From contig NC_089230.1 of NCBI RefSeq assembly GCF_963924675.1, forward strand, positions 1,054,001 through 1,118,000: 64,000 nucleotides of DNA, read 5' to 3'. Positions 24,296 to 35,812 of the stretch are shown here, piece after piece; the stretch's first letter is position 1; every line of letters starts with the position of its first letter. Both the position numbers and the translations under genes were made by a program. Under the pieces are notes generated by a model, which did no database searches, was not told the origin of the DNA, and saw only the letters and a program-made list of their open reading frames with translations. Origin of the DNA: Phocoena phocoena (taxonomy: Eukaryota; Chordata; Mammalia; Artiodactyla; Phocoenidae).

Positions 24296-24940
24296 CATAT
24301 ATATAAAACTGAATTCAGATTCTTTTCCATTAATATGTATATGTAAAACTGAATTCAGGTTTTTTCCCATTTTTTTATTATTATATTAATAATAAAATTA
24401 TCCCATTTTTTGTATTACATTATATATATAAAACAATTCAGATTCTTAACCATTATAGGTTATTACGAGTTATTGAATATAGTTCCCTGTGCTATAGTAA
24501 GTTATACATTTTAATTCAACATATATCATAGATTCTACAATGCATTATTATAGCACTTTAAAGAATCAGTTTACTTTTAAAGATATTTAGTAAATAAAAG
24601 TATTTTATACTTATCCACAATTTTGTAATTTCTAACACTCCTATAAATCCAAATTTCCGTTTTCCTTGAGTCTAAAAAAGCTTCTTTAGCAATTGTGGCA
24701 TGCTGGCAGCACATCCTTTCAGCACTTGATCCTGGGAAAACGCCTTTATTCTGCCTCCATTTTGAGGGACATAGAAATCCAGATAGGCACTTTTCATTTG
24801 TATCACTTTAAAGATGTCATTCCATTTTCTTGTGGTCTCCACTGTTTCTGATGTAACAGACTCTCACTCTTATCATTATTCCTCTCTAGGAAATGGATTT
24901 TTTAAAAAAGATATACTTGCTTTTAACAATTCCTTTTTAA
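24000..24940 (-). mobile_element. Old L1 5'-region remnant, minus strand, interrupted
   Basis: The right part (24700-24930) resembles the antisense of the L1 5'/ORF1 region: 'ctgcctccattttgagggac', 'tttaaagatgtcattccatt', 'cactgtttctgatgtaacag' and 'tctctctaggaa'-like sequence. The left part, up to 24160, is AT-rich and less certain. A younger L1 3' end (about 24165-24545) sits between the two. Confidence 0.5.
24165..24545 (-). mobile_element. L1 3'-UTR fragment with embedded microsatellites, minus strand
   Basis: Artiodactyl L1 3'-UTR antisense landmarks: TTGTTGAAGTATACTTGATT, 'tacaatactgccttagtttc', 'gtgtatagcaaagtgata', then 'cagattcttaaccattatag', 'gaatatagttccctgtgcta' and 'tagtaagttatacat'. 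The internal TATATACATATA-type stretch has expanded into (TG)n and (TA)n tracts at about 24259-24305, and a 'gaattcag' segment appears twice. Confidence 0.75.
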
Positions 24941-24944
24941 AATA

Positions 24945-25790
24945 AACCTTCTATTTTAGAAGAGTTATAGATTTATAGAAAAAGATAACAAAGATAACAC
25001 AGAGTTCCCATATGCCCCTCACCCAGTTTGTTATTAAAATCTTACATTGGCATGATCAATTTGTCACATCTAATGAATCAGTCTTGATACATTAATATTA
25101 TTAGCTGAAGTCCATACCTACTTGAGATTTTCTTAGTTTTCCCCTAATATCCTTATTGTGTTCTTGGATCCTATCCAGGAACCATATGACAGGTAGTGGT
25201 CGCCTCTCCTTAGCCTTCCTTGGCTATGGCATTATTCTCTTCCCCTGTTCTGGTGGCCTCTGTCTCAGGTGGGATTTGTTGGGTGTTTTCCTCATGACTG
25301 GGGTCAGAGGGTGGGGGAGGAGGAAGCCAGGAGTACAGCACTGTTTCCATCACCAGCATCTGGGTGTATCTCCTCACTGCTGACGTTACCCTTGACAACC
25401 TGTCTGAGGTGGTGTCTGTCAGGTGTCTCTACTGTACAGTTACTCTTTTTTACCCCCTTTGCATGCTGTGATCTTTGGAAGGGTTTCACTGTGTGTAGCC
25501 CACACTGAAGGAGTGATGCTACACCTCTTATAGGGCAGAGTATCTGCATTAATTATCTGATGTTCTGTGCATGTGAGAGGTGCGTTTTCCCCCCATTTTA
25601 AATTCATTTCATCATTTATTTATATAAGTATGGTACTTTGGGTTATGATCCAATACCTTTATTTGTTCCTCCAGTTGTTCCAGTTTTAGCCATTTAATGC
25701 TCTTTAAGATGGAGCCAATGTCCCTTTAACAGACCTATCTTTGTGCATTTTTGTGAATCACTTCCATACTCTCTGTCATGACAAGATGCA
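24945..25790 (-). mobile_element. Old L1 (L1M-type) 3'-UTR, minus strand
   Basis: Begins with the antisense 3' terminus ('attttagaagagttatagat', 'acagagttcccatatgcccc', 'tcacccagtttgttattaaa'). It continues with 'gctgacgttacccttgac', 'ctgtctgaggtggtgtctgt', 'ggtttcactgtgtgtagccc', 'ttatctgatgttctgtgcat' and 'tttgggttatgatccaatac', the layout of L1M 3'-UTRs. Frames of up to 81 codons inside it are not genes. Confidence 0.75.
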
Positions 25791-25849
25791 GTAACCTCCT
25801 ATGTGTGCTTCTTACCTCATTCTCAGAAACAGCCATTTCTCCCTGGAGA

Positions 25850-26345
25850 CATGGTAGGATTTCCTCGTATCTTCAGTTTGATGGAATTGACCATGGGGTG
25901 CCCGGGTTTGGTTTTCTTTGTGTTTCTCCTCTTGTTGTAACAGAGTTTCTTGTATCTGTGGGTTTATACTTCTTATCACATGTGGGAAAAACTCATGACC
26001 AAACCCATATAGATTATATAGATCTTTATCCTATGTTATCTTCTATGAGTTTTATGGTTTGTGGAGAGTGTAAGGTCTTTGTCAAGATTCATATTTTTGC
26101 AGCTGTTCCAGCACCATTTATTGAAAACTCGATCTTTGCTCCATTGTATTGTCTTTGCTCCTTTGTCAAAGATGAGTTAATTGTATTTATGTGGTTCTTT
26201 GTTCTGTTCCATTGTCCTGTTTGTCTGTTCTTCTGCCCACGCCACCTGCCTTGATTACAGGAGATTTAGAGTGTGTCTTGGATTTGGGTAGCATCAGTCT
26301 TCTTAGTTCTTCTCCTTCAACATTGTGTTCTGGGTCTTTAGCCTC
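25850..26345 (-). mobile_element. Old L1 fragments, minus strand, out of order
   Basis: At 25990-26345 there is antisense of the ORF2 3' part: 'ttctatgagttttatggttt', 'cagcaccatttattgaaaac', 'ctttgtcaaagatgagttaa', 'tctgttccattgtcctgttt' and 'cttgattacaggagattta'. At 25850-25985, 'ttggttttctttgtgtttct' and 'tcttgtatctgtgggtttat' resemble the antisense ORF1/5' region. In a single minus-strand element the ORF1 piece should lie to the right of the ORF2 piece, so this is a rearranged or composite remnant. The 158-codon plus frame at 25778-26254 is antisense L1. Confidence 0.65.
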
Positions 26346-26349
26346 CATA

Positions 26350-26875
26350 TACGGAAGGTAGAAGCGGAGATCAAGAACGCAGCTAGAAAGAGCCAGCAGG
26401 GCTAGATTTGAGAAAAAGACAGGAAAACAAATGATGATTTAAAATCTTGTCTGTGGTCTCTCTGTGGTAATTTTGAAAATTTTTAGGAAAGATTTTGATG
26501 GTCCGTCAATTAATTTTTGGTTTTATAACTGTTACATTTTGAATGATACACTTTGGGGAGATTGGGTTTTAGGAGAAATCAAGAAAGCTCTGCTTTATAT
26601 GAAAACACAAAGATAGAGATGTCCCAGCACTTATGAAATGAAGACCACGGAATTCTGAAGAATGATGGCTCACCCAGCTTGCCTAACATCACTGTGTGAT
26701 TGTATAAGCTGAGAAACTGGGTCATCCAGTACAAGGCAAAAGGCACGTAACGTCGACACCATATTCTACCATGTTTTATCCCAAGGACTGTTATTAGCTG
26801 TACCAAATCCCTTTTTAGTTTATGACATTTCTCAGAATAAGCAGTATTACCTGCCTTTATTCTTGTTCCAGAAAC
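26350..26875. other. Unique non-coding sequence
   Basis: No recognisable gene or repeat. Short frames only. Confidence 0.45.
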
Positions 26876-26879
26876 GTCT

Positions 26880-26985
26880 CTTCAACCTAGTTTTCAGTAT
26901 GCGATTTCTAAAACACAGATTTGATTATGCCAAATTTTCTCCAGCTTAAAACCCTTAATCAGCAAGTACCCCATTGTGTATAGGA
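26880..26985 (+). mobile_element. Possible L2-like fragment
   Basis: 'Acagatttgattatgccaaa', followed by 'ctccagcttaaaacccttaa', resembles the common ancient L2 segment 'gatcatgtcactcccctgcttaaaaccctt'. Short and diverged. Confidence 0.4.
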
Positions 26986-26989
26986 AGTC

Positions 26990-27365
26990 GGTGTGGCTCT
27001 GTGGTCAGGGAGACACGTAGCTTGTTTGTGTCCAAATCCCAGCTCCAGCCCTGGGAAACTCAGGCTGGCATGGATTGCCACACTCTTGTCAAAGATTCTT
27101 CATCTGCATGATTATATATTATTGTGAAAATTAAATAAATATATAATATTGGTTTTATTTATAAAATATTCATGATTTATATAAATATAAAAACATACTA
27201 CCATACATAGATATAAAATGAAAATAAAATATAGATAATGTGGACATGAACTATACAGCAATACATATTATGAACATGTGTTTAACATACACGTCACACT
27301 ATAGTGTCTGGTGCATAACACATGCTCAAGGCGTGGTAGTGATTACAATTATTAGCATCAAAAGA
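26990..27365 (-). mobile_element. MIR, minus strand, split by AT-rich expansion
   Basis: The antisense MIR reads from 'gtgtggctctgtggtcaggg' through 'ccaaatcccagctccagcc' and 'cttcatctgcatgat' to 'attgtgaaaattaaataaat'. It resumes after about 170 bp of TA-rich sequence (27120-27290) with 'agtgtctggtgcataacaca', 'tgctcaaggcg' and 'attacaattattagc'. The resumed part is the proper MIR continuation, so the AT-rich stretch is an internal expansion or insertion. Confidence 0.7.
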
Positions 27366-27369
27366 TCTC

Positions 27370-29520
27370 ATTTGCATTACATCTGAGGTCCTAAGCGATC
27401 TGGGAACCAAGCTCCTTTCCATCAAAATTTTACTGACTTCATTTCCTTTATCTGTGCTCTTCTTACCCTAATCACAGCTTGGTTTTGCACACAGAGCTTC
27501 TGTAGAAACGGCGTCCCAGAAGGGAGCTCGGTTCTGCCATCCACGTTGCGCCCCTGTGGGCCTTTCTCTTGTTGACTGAACATTCTTACAGGTCAGAAGA
27601 GTGGCCGCCCAGGGCCCTCCTGTTCCCACGGAGGGTGGCTTTTTCATCTGCCAAATATCAAGTTTTTAAATGGAATCAAGCTTTTCAGTGGAATATCAAT
27701 AAAATCCTGCCTGTATCATTGTAAGATTGATCTTCTAATGCTTTTCTCACTCTACCTTCAGCCACATCTCCAACCCTAAGCTTTTAGAAATGACTTTATG
27801 ATGTTGTCTTGGAAAGCCCTTGAGTTCACTTTGAGGTTACATTTCTTATGAAAATGATAATACTGCTGATTAGGGCAGCATTGAGATGACAGTACAACAG
27901 AATTTCTGAATCCTGATTTAACTGGGACTTTTGTTCTCCTCCATGACGTCTTAGAAGGAGTTGTTTAAAAAAGAGAAAAAATGAATCACAACACCTCTTT
28001 ATTTTGAATGGGGTTGGGTGAGAGATCCCAATGGCCTCAGATCCCAATATTTAGTACTTGCAATTGACCACGTAGAGGGCAGATCTGAATACTCTCAGCT
28101 CCAAGCAGGCACATATACAGGTTTGCTCCCATATATTTTCCTTTACTGCCTAAACTGTGGTATTAGCGATCACCAGCAATTACCATTGAGAGGATCCAGG
28201 TTTGCCAAGGGCCAGGACGGATGCAGACGGAGAGAAGCCTAGGGCTGCTTTCAGCCACCTTGCCTAGAGTTCCAGGGACCACAGCTTTGCACCGAAGCTT
28301 AGAGCCCCTGCCCCGGCCAACTCCACTCTGCCCACACCCCCCATGACATCCTGTGGAAGAAGAGAAGGCTCTGAAGAGGAAAAAAGAGAGAATTAGGGTC
28401 TCAGAGCATCGTCCTATCCAGAGCACATTCTTGTAATTTTCTAAGGAAAGGGGTGGGGGGAGATCTTCTGTTTTATATATAAAAGAAAAACATAAACATT
28501 CTGGATCCCCAGGGAAGGTAAGACAAGAGCGCATGATCTTGGACAGCCTGTTTTGTAGTTCTCTTCACATTTTGGAGTAAAGAAGAGGAGATGGTGATGG
28601 GCCAACACTAGGGTCCCTCCCAGCCATCCACAGACAAGAGTCCCTTGCAGCCAGCACTTTAAACCATGTCTAGGTGCATTGCCCACAAAGGTATCAAGAT
28701 GGCCCCATACACATTCAAATGATAATATAAAAACATCAAGACTGGTTACTTTATAAAACATAGTAGGTGTCTCCTTCCATTACGGAATCACTTATCCCCA
28801 CAGAGAAATCAGACTTCCATTGGAACACAGCTTCCTCTTTTTTGCTCCCCAGAGGAAATCTCAATATATGGCCCTTTCACTTTTCATTCTGTTCATGCTG
28901 AAACCAAAGGCTGAAAGAACAGCCCTTATCTGGCGACTGATTTGTGTAAACTTCCGTTTTAGCCTATGGAATCATTCGTAGGAACCCAGAGAGGGGTTTT
29001 GTCAACCCCAATGCACTCCCATTTCTCAAATTTCCATGTTTCTAGGATCACTCAGTACAGATAAGTATAGCACAGCAATGACCTGACACCCACAGAACTG
29101 AGGAAACATAAATAACAGAAGTAAATGTGAAGACTGCAGCAACTTTAACCCTAAGCACCAGTCCTTGGCTGGCGTCACCACCGATGCAGTCAGCAACCTC
29201 CACCGTCCCTCAGTCCTGCCCACTGTAACGTTATGATGTGAATCATTGCTCCCCTTTCTCTGCCATTTCACAGTTCTTTCAAATACACCACAGCATCTTC
29301 AAGCCTCCATGCATCAGACATCACAAAGAACAGAGAAGTCAGAGACACATTTCCCTTGAAGTGTACCTTCACATCCACACACTTTTCTGCACCCTGTGCA
29401 TGCTTTGCCTTCCCTCCTTCCTAGAGGCTAATCTCACTGCGTGGTCTGTGGGCCTCATCTCCTCAGTATTCCCTTCCCCTCTGTCTCTCTCTCTCCTCTC
29501 TCTTAGTTTCTTTATTTCTT
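27370..29520. other. Unique non-coding sequence
   Basis: No gene or repeat could be supported. The 123-codon minus frame (28163-28534) and the 106-codon minus frame (28441-28761) overlap, show no recognisable motif and have no flanking splice evidence. Confidence 0.5.
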
Positions 29521-29524
29521 TAAT

Positions 29525-29988
29525 TTTCTAAAAATTTATTTTATTGAAGTATAGTTGATTTACAGTGTTAGGTTAATTTCTGCGGTACAGCAAACTGCTT
29601 CAGTTTTACACATATATACGTCTTTTTCGTATTCTTTTCCATTATGGTTTATGCCAGGATACGGAATACAGGTCCCCGTGCTCTACAGTAGGATCTTGTT
29701 GTTTATCCATTCTGTATATAATAGTTTGCACCTGCTGACCCCAACCTCCCACTCAAACCTTCCCCCACCCCCTCCCCCTTGGCAACCACAAGTCTGTTCT
29801 CTATGTCTGTGAGTCTGTTTCTGTTTCATAGATAAGTTCATTTGTGCCATAATTTAGATTTTACATATAAGTGATATCATATGATATTTGTCTTTCTCTG
29901 ACTGACTGACTTCACTTAGTATGATAATCTCTAGGTCCATCCATGTTGCTGCAAATGGCATTATTTCATTCTTTTTGATGGCTGTCTC
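29525..29988 (-). mobile_element. L1 3'-end, minus strand, 5'-truncated
   Basis: Begins with the antisense tail 'aaaaatttattttattgaag' and 'tatagttgatttacagtg'. It continues through 'gtacagcaaactgcttcagt', 'cttttccattatggtttatg', 'cccgtgctctacagtaggat', 'cttgttgtttatccattctg', 'aaccacaagtctgttctcta', 'tctgtttctgtttcatagat' and 'gtccatccatgttgctgcaa', the standard order of a cetartiodactyl L1 3'-UTR and ORF2 end. Confidence 0.88.
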
Positions 29989-30089
29989 TCACCTTCTTTA
30001 TATTTATAAAGGCCGCATCCAGGTGCTGAAATGCCTCCCCTCAGCCCACAACTCCAGTTATCACTCTCCTTCATGCTACCCACCTATCA

Positions 30090-30965
30090 ACATTTTAAAT
30101 GGCTTTTAACCTATTAATTTTTTCTTTACTTCTTTGTTTTGCTGTCATTTTACACTGTGGTGAGACACACACAAGACAAAATTTACATCTTAACTGTTTT
30201 TCAGAGTGTAGCTCAGTGGCATTAAGTACACTCACACTGTTGTACCACCATCACCACCATCGTCTCCAGAATGCTTTCATCCTGTAAAACTGAAACTCTG
30301 TCCCCGTTAAACAGGAGCTCCCCTTCTCCCCGCTCCCCATATGCTGGTACCCACCGTCTACTTTCTGCCTCTGTTATTTTTACTACTCCAGGGATCTCAC
30401 GCAAATGGAATCACACAGAATTTGTCTTCTGTGACGGGTTTATTTCACTGAGACTGACGCTCTCACGGCTGATCCGTGTGGTACCGGGTACCAGAATATC
30501 CTTCTTCCCACCGCAGAGCACCGGCACCGGACGCGCAGGCTCAGTGGCCATGGCTCACGGGCCCAGCCGCTCCGCGACATGTGGGATCCTCCCGGACCGG
30601 GGCACGAACCCGTGTCCTCTGCATCGGCAGGCGAACTCTCAACCACTGCACCACCAGGGAAGCCCTATCCTCCTTTTTAAAGCTAAAGAATGTTCCGTTG
30701 TATGTACCCACTGCATTCTGTTTGTTCATTTCTCCACTGACGGACACCTAGGTTGCTTCCACAGTTTAGCTTTTGTGAGTAAAGTTGCTGAGAACATGGG
30801 GGCACTCATATCTCTTCAAGACGAAGCTTTCACTGCTTTTGGGTATGTACTCGAAGTGGAATTGCTGGATCATGTGGTAATTCTCTGTAATTTTTGAGAA
30901 ATCACCATAGTGTTTCCCACACAGTTGTACCATTTTACATCCCCACCAGTAGAGCACAGAGTTCC
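30090..30965 (-). mobile_element. Old L1 (L1M-type) 3' region, minus strand, split by a SINE
   Basis: Antisense landmarks are in order: 'aaaatttacatcttaactgt', 'tagctcagtggcattaagta', 'gttgtaccaccatcaccacc', 'catcctgtaaaactgaaact', 'aaatggaatcacacagaatt', [SINE 30509-30664], 'tttttaaagctaaagaatgt', 'ctgacggacacctaggttgc', 'cgaagtggaattgctggatc' and 'cattttacatccccaccagt'. The SINE interrupts an otherwise continuous element. Confidence 0.85.
30509..30664 (-). mobile_element. CHR-2-type SINE, minus strand, tail missing
   Basis: Antisense of a CHR head: it ends CCACCAGGGAAGCCC on the plus strand, with B box antisense 'ggcacgaaccc' and the body 'gtggccatggctcacgggcc'. The poly(T) expected at its left end is absent and the body stops about 50 bp early, so the 3' part was lost. 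An imperfect duplication TATCCTTCTT / TATCCTCCTT flanks it. The 208-codon plus frame at 30271-30897 runs through this SINE and its L1 host, so it is not a gene. Confidence 0.88.
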
Positions 30966-31104
30966 TCCCACTTCCGTTTCAGTCACTCTGAGCTTGTTTC
31001 ATACCAGTTACTTAATTGAAACTATCTTGACAGGATTACTTTTCCTACCACTAAATCCAGTTGTCCCTGTTCAGTCCCTGTTTGTCATAATTTCTCACAA
31101 ATTT

Positions 31105-31235
31105 TCATTCATTTATAAATATTTATTGAAGGCTTAGTATATGCCAGCCTGCATCTACTTTCTGGGGAAGTAGTAATAAATGAGACAGACAGAAAGAACA
31201 AACAAACAAAAAAGAACAAAAAAATAAACCTTGAT
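31105..31235 (-). mobile_element. L2 3'-end fragment, minus strand
   Basis: Antisense L2 tail: 'ttcattcatttataaatatt', 'tattgaaggcttagtatatg', 'ccagcctgcatctactttct', 'aataaatgagacagacagaa', then 'cttgatctcattgagctgtg' (the 'ccctcatggagctt' position) a little further on, with A-rich insertions. Confidence 0.65.
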
Positions 31236-31339
31236 CTCATTGAGCTGTGTTGATTAAAAATAAAAAAAGTGAAATAGAAAGCATGTATGTTAATTATAAG
31301 TGGTAAGAGGAAAATGCAAGGCAGAGACGATGTATACAA

Positions 31340-32660
31340 ATTGTTGATGAAAAGGTATTGAAAGCTTAAATAACTGGTCATGAAGAAATCACTGAAATGA
31401 CGGCATTTGTGTAAAGACAAAAAGGAAATGTGTGTCAGACTGTACACTTAAGGATGAATTTGTGGAACGCAGCTGATACCTCAATTAAGCTGTTTGAAAC
31501 AAGCAAGATATAGAAATTTATAGTTGTTATCAGTAGGAAAATAAACAGAAGAATCTTACTTGAGAACAGGGGACATTTTGCCTTATTAGACAAGTTAGTT
31601 TTGAGGCCATGGCAGAAAATAAAGGGGAAGGTGCCCAGTGGGGTGCTGGACCCAGGAGAAACCCCTAGATGTGAACAGTATGTAGACACTGCCTGAGACC
31701 AGCAGACCACACCCTACTTAACAGCTGCTCTTCTCCCAACATTCAAGATACACATCTTTGAAAGTTTTATTGACTCCTTCAAATCACTAGTTTTTTGTTA
31801 TCTTATTTATAGTTTACATACTGAAAGATTATAACTTACACTACAAGACTACAATTCTATACTTACAATGCATCGTTAAATTTAAAGGTAATTTAATTTT
31901 CATGAGATGTATAGTCACAGTTACTTAAGTAAATGTCATTTAGGAAGCAACAATGGTAGAGTGTTATTTTGAAAGAAGAACATAGAACACATTCTATATA
32001 ATTTATGTTGCTTACGGAGTTTTCAATCTTTTTTACATTTAGTCAAATAGAGAGTGCCAATTGTAGAATCAAATTCAAGGCACTGATTTCAAAAATTCAA
32101 GTTTCGTTTCATTTTAACAAAAATGGGAAGATTTGGTTCAAAGAAAAAGATTTCCAAGGATTTCTGGTCATTAAACATTTCTTATAAAGAGCTTTTTCAA
32201 AGACTTAAGAGTAACTTAATCAAGTGCACATGGTTTAACGTTTCTTTGCAAATCCAGTGATTGAAGGAAAAACAATTTTGTGCTGAATGTATTTGCCAGA
32301 ACCTTTCAAAACCAGGTAAAGATGTATTTTGTTGAAAATGAGAGGGTGCTGGTTTCGTCCATCCCTATCAACAGATACCATTGTTGAAAATAAGTGAGCC
32401 AAAGCCCTGGAGGATCTGACACTAGAGCCAGATGTGGATTCTCACACAGGAAGATTTTTTTAATGATGTTCCAAAAAACTAACACTACCACTTTGGTTGC
32501 CATCAAACGGAAGCTTTGCAGCTGATGGAGCTCCAGGCCTTCGGAAAGTGGTCCTGGGGTTTGCTCCAGGAGGGATTTGTCTCCTGTGCCCAGGCCCGAA
32601 GGCTTGCTGTCATTCGTCTCTAAACTAATATCCTTCCATATTAGCCCAGATCTTTAATCC
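31340..32660. other. Unique AT-rich sequence
   Basis: No gene or element recognised. The frames at 31435-31710 and 32306-32506 are short. Confidence 0.45.
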
Positions 32661-32662
32661 AC

Positions 32663-32673
32663 CTCTGTCTCTG

Positions 32674-32706
<33 letters not shown>
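32663..32706 (+). repeat. (TC)n(CA)n compound microsatellite
   Basis: A TCTG/TC-rich lead is followed by an uninterrupted TC run and then eight CA units at 32691-32706. Confidence 0.95.
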
Positions 32707-32784
32707 TGTATCGCCTTTTCTAAATTAAACAAAACTCTGCTTTATTGCATAAACTTATTACATAAACTTGCATGGACCTAGGAT

Positions 32785-32880
32785 TCGTTAGTAAAATGGG
32801 AATAACATCACCGTCCCTCTCCTTTGTTGTGACAGTCGGATCTGTGATGCACCCAGTTCAGAAGAGCAGCTGGAACGAGG
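32785..32880 (-). mobile_element. Probable MIR fragment, minus strand
   Basis: 'Agtaaaatgggaataacatc', followed by a CCGTCCCTC and 'tttgttgtgacagt' order, matches the antisense MIR core ('tgtaaaatggggataataat…gttgtgagg'). Confidence 0.5.
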
Positions 32881-32899
32881 TGCCCTCTTTGTAAGTGGC

Positions 32900-35600
32900 A
32901 GGAACCCAAGGGTCTTCAGGGTCACTGCAACCAGCCATGTTTTGGAATCGTTCACTGCATCACCACACTTCTGTGTCTAATTTATGTGGCAATCCATATT
33001 TTTTTCAGTTGTAACAGAAATCCAACTCGAACTAGAATAATAATAGGATTACTGGACAAGTACAAAGGTAGATGACAAAATTATTGGAAAACCTAAAAGA
33101 GTCGGTGTATCTTGCAGCATCGCTGTCAGCAAACTCTCTCCCTGTCTGCCCCACCCCCACCGACAATATCTCCATATTTTGTCTTTGCTTTTTGCTTTTC
33201 TCCCTGTGTCAGCTTCATGCTCTTGTTTATTTCATGGCCACACAGATGCTGGGAGCTCAGGAATATCTTCCTCAGAGAGTTGGGAGGAACATAAAGGAGA
33301 CTTCTCCCCGGAGAGTCAGACAGGAAGCTCCTGGAAAGAGCTGCCTGGCCGGATGGGGTCACCATTTCTTCTGGACCAAACGTTGTTCTGGGGGATGGAG
33401 CACACAATTCACTCAGACAGTCAGGGTCTACCTAGGCCGGAGCGGGTGAGGGCTGTGAGGGAAGCAGTGCAAGAACCAGGTTGTCAGGAAGGAGCTTAAT
33501 GCTTTACCAAAGGAAGAAAGGATGTGGTTTCTGGCAAAATGAGTTTTGTTCACTATAGAAGCAAGCCCCCCGCCCAAATAAAAGCCACTAAGCTGCAATT
33601 AATACCACTGGGTGTGTGAGTGTGTGTGTGTGATTTCACTTAGCCATCCTGTCTTCAAGGCTTTCCAAGCATACTGAGATATGAAAATATTTAAACAAAT
33701 CATTAGAGTATTTTTAAAAATTAAGATGAATAAATCTTTGTCCAAATGAGGATGATCGTCTGTTCACAGCTGTAAACGAGCAAAGAGAAAATGTAAAGCT
33801 GCCATGGATTATTCAGATGTTTTTTTCAACAAAGAGGTACATTTGCCGCCCCCTTGTCCTCAATCATGACCTCTGCTTCTTTCCTTAGAGTGCCCAAGTG
33901 CGTCAGATTTCACCCCAATCTCGTTTGTTAAAAATGAGATCTCCTCCATCTTCAACCTCCTCTCTCGTTCACTTAGTGATTAAAAGTATTTACTTAGTAC
34001 CCACTGGGTGCGGAGTAGGATTCCAGGAATTGGTGCATAGCAAGTAATATTACTCACAGTTTATGCCTTATGGAACAAGGTTGATGGAATGCCTTCTACA
34101 TGCTGGAAATTACTCCTTCATTGTCCTACAGGCACTATTACATCCTTCATCATTTTCTTTGTTGCGGTTAACGAGGCATTTTTATACTACACTCTTAAAT
34201 TGTTTAAATATTATCTTTCACGGTCAGAATATTTTCAAACTTCTATTTCCTTCTGGTTGAATATAGTTTTGCTCAATAACGTTTGAGTAGCTGCTGGGGA
34301 TTCTCCGGGCTGCCCTTCTCTGCTTTACTTCATCGCCACAGCACTCCTTACTTCCTAAAATACTATATAACCTGTACTTATTCATTACACTGAATGCCCA
34401 TCTCTTCCACCAGAAAGCGATTTCCATGAGGCAAGGGCTTTGCCTCTCTGTTTCCTTCTCTACCCCCGCACCAAGAAAAGTCCGTGGCATCCAGCAGGCC
34501 CTCAGAGTATATTTGCTGAATTGGGCACAAATAGGACAGGATGTCAGTCTTTGAAGGGATTCTGCCTAGTTGGGAAAGCAGGACTCTACAGGGTAACAGC
34601 AGATGCAAACGCTGCCAGCAGAGGGGGCTCCACTCACACCGGGACCAGAGAGACGCGATCATCTCAGCTATTTTCCACATAAAACAGATGGGAGCAAGGT
34701 CACGGATTTTGAGTGCCTCATGTCGAAAGTATGTTTTCCTAATAACCACGCTATCTTTGAAAAGGAAATTGGTTAACTGGCTTTCGTGATTTAACAGAAA
34801 GCTGCCTTTCATTATGAACTTAGAAGAGAATAATCGGAAAATGGCCAAATAGGATATTTTTAAAACTCAACCTGTATTGAACAGGAAAATACAGATTTTA
34901 CTAATGGAAATGCCTTGATTCTGAGGAAGTCTTAGCTTTTTCCCCTTTGCAAGTTCAGGAATGTAGGGCAGGTAGCCAGAGGCAACCTGATTTAAAAGGG
35001 TACAGACACGGGGCCCCTGGCACCCAGGTCTGGCGAGGTGGATGCTAGAATAAGCTGGAGGAACCGGCAATGAAGCCACATCATCTGCTGGGCCGTGGAG
35101 ACTGAGGGCTGCCTGCAGACGGCAGGTGAACAAAGGGAGAAGTTGTAAGTCAGCAAATATTGAGACTAAACTGAGAAGCTTGAGGGCAAGACCTTGACCT
35201 CATGCCACACTGCCAGCCCATGGAAAGTGGTCAGTGATGGTTTTCTCATTTGAGTTGAGGTTACCACCTATAGGTGGCTTAGCTTTGTGTTTCTATGAAA
35301 GAGTCATCTTGAAAAGTGTATCTTGGGATCAGCCTTTCTCACTGATACAGTTACTAAATTCACTTTGAATTGGATGTTATCTGGCAGGTGTAGAGAGGAC
35401 ACGGGGAAAGTGCCAACTGGATGGTGAATTTGAAGATCTTGGGTATCCACTGCAAGAAAGTCACCGTCACTTCTCCGAAAAAACACCAAATTACTCACCA
35501 AATACAATTCATAAAGTCCCAAATGAAATAACAAATATTTCATAGTTGTTCTCAAATGCGAATGTGTCAAAAGAATATCCAACAACACTTTAAAAACGCA
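32900..35600. other. Mostly unique sequence with L2 relics
   Basis: No gene recognised. The overlapping frames at 33072-33499 (both strands, up to 125 codons) and 34224-34848 (minus, up to 156 codons) are conflicting, and the latter is antisense to an L2 tail. A weak minus-strand L2 tail is suggested at about 33960-34060 ('tatttacttagtacccactg', 'gtgcggagtaggattcca'). Confidence 0.45.
34405..34530 (+). mobile_element. L2 3'-end fragment, plus strand
   Basis: In order: 'ccaccagaaagcgatttcca', 'tgaggcaagggctttgcctc', 'tgtttccttctc', 'ccccgcaccaagaaaagtcc', 'ggcatccagcaggccctcag' and 'agtatatttgctgaatt'. This is the usual plus-strand L2 terminus. Confidence 0.7.
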
Positions 35601-35619
35601 TGTTTCCAAGCACCATTCT

Positions 35620-35812
35620 AAACACACATGCATTTGCACATCTGCGTGCATGACACACACACGTGCACATGGTCACTTACACGTGCATACACACATGCAC
35701 GTATATGCATGTGGACACACATACATTTACCTAAACACATATACCCAGATACATACCTAGACATGCGTACACATGCATGGACACACATATGCACGTATAC
35801 AAGCATATGTAT
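35620..35812. repeat. CA/TG-rich alternating purine-pyrimidine tract
   Basis: About 190 bp made mostly of ACAC, GCAT, ACGT and ATAC steps with few interruptions. Frames open on both strands here read as Cys/Met/His/Val-rich peptides, which is only the repeat translated. Confidence 0.85.

Noticed and set aside
25778..26254. 158-codon plus-strand frame
   Set aside because: Antisense of decayed L1.
30271..30897. 208-codon plus-strand frame, one of the longest in the window
   Set aside because: It runs through antisense L1M and an antisense CHR SINE. It is open by chance.
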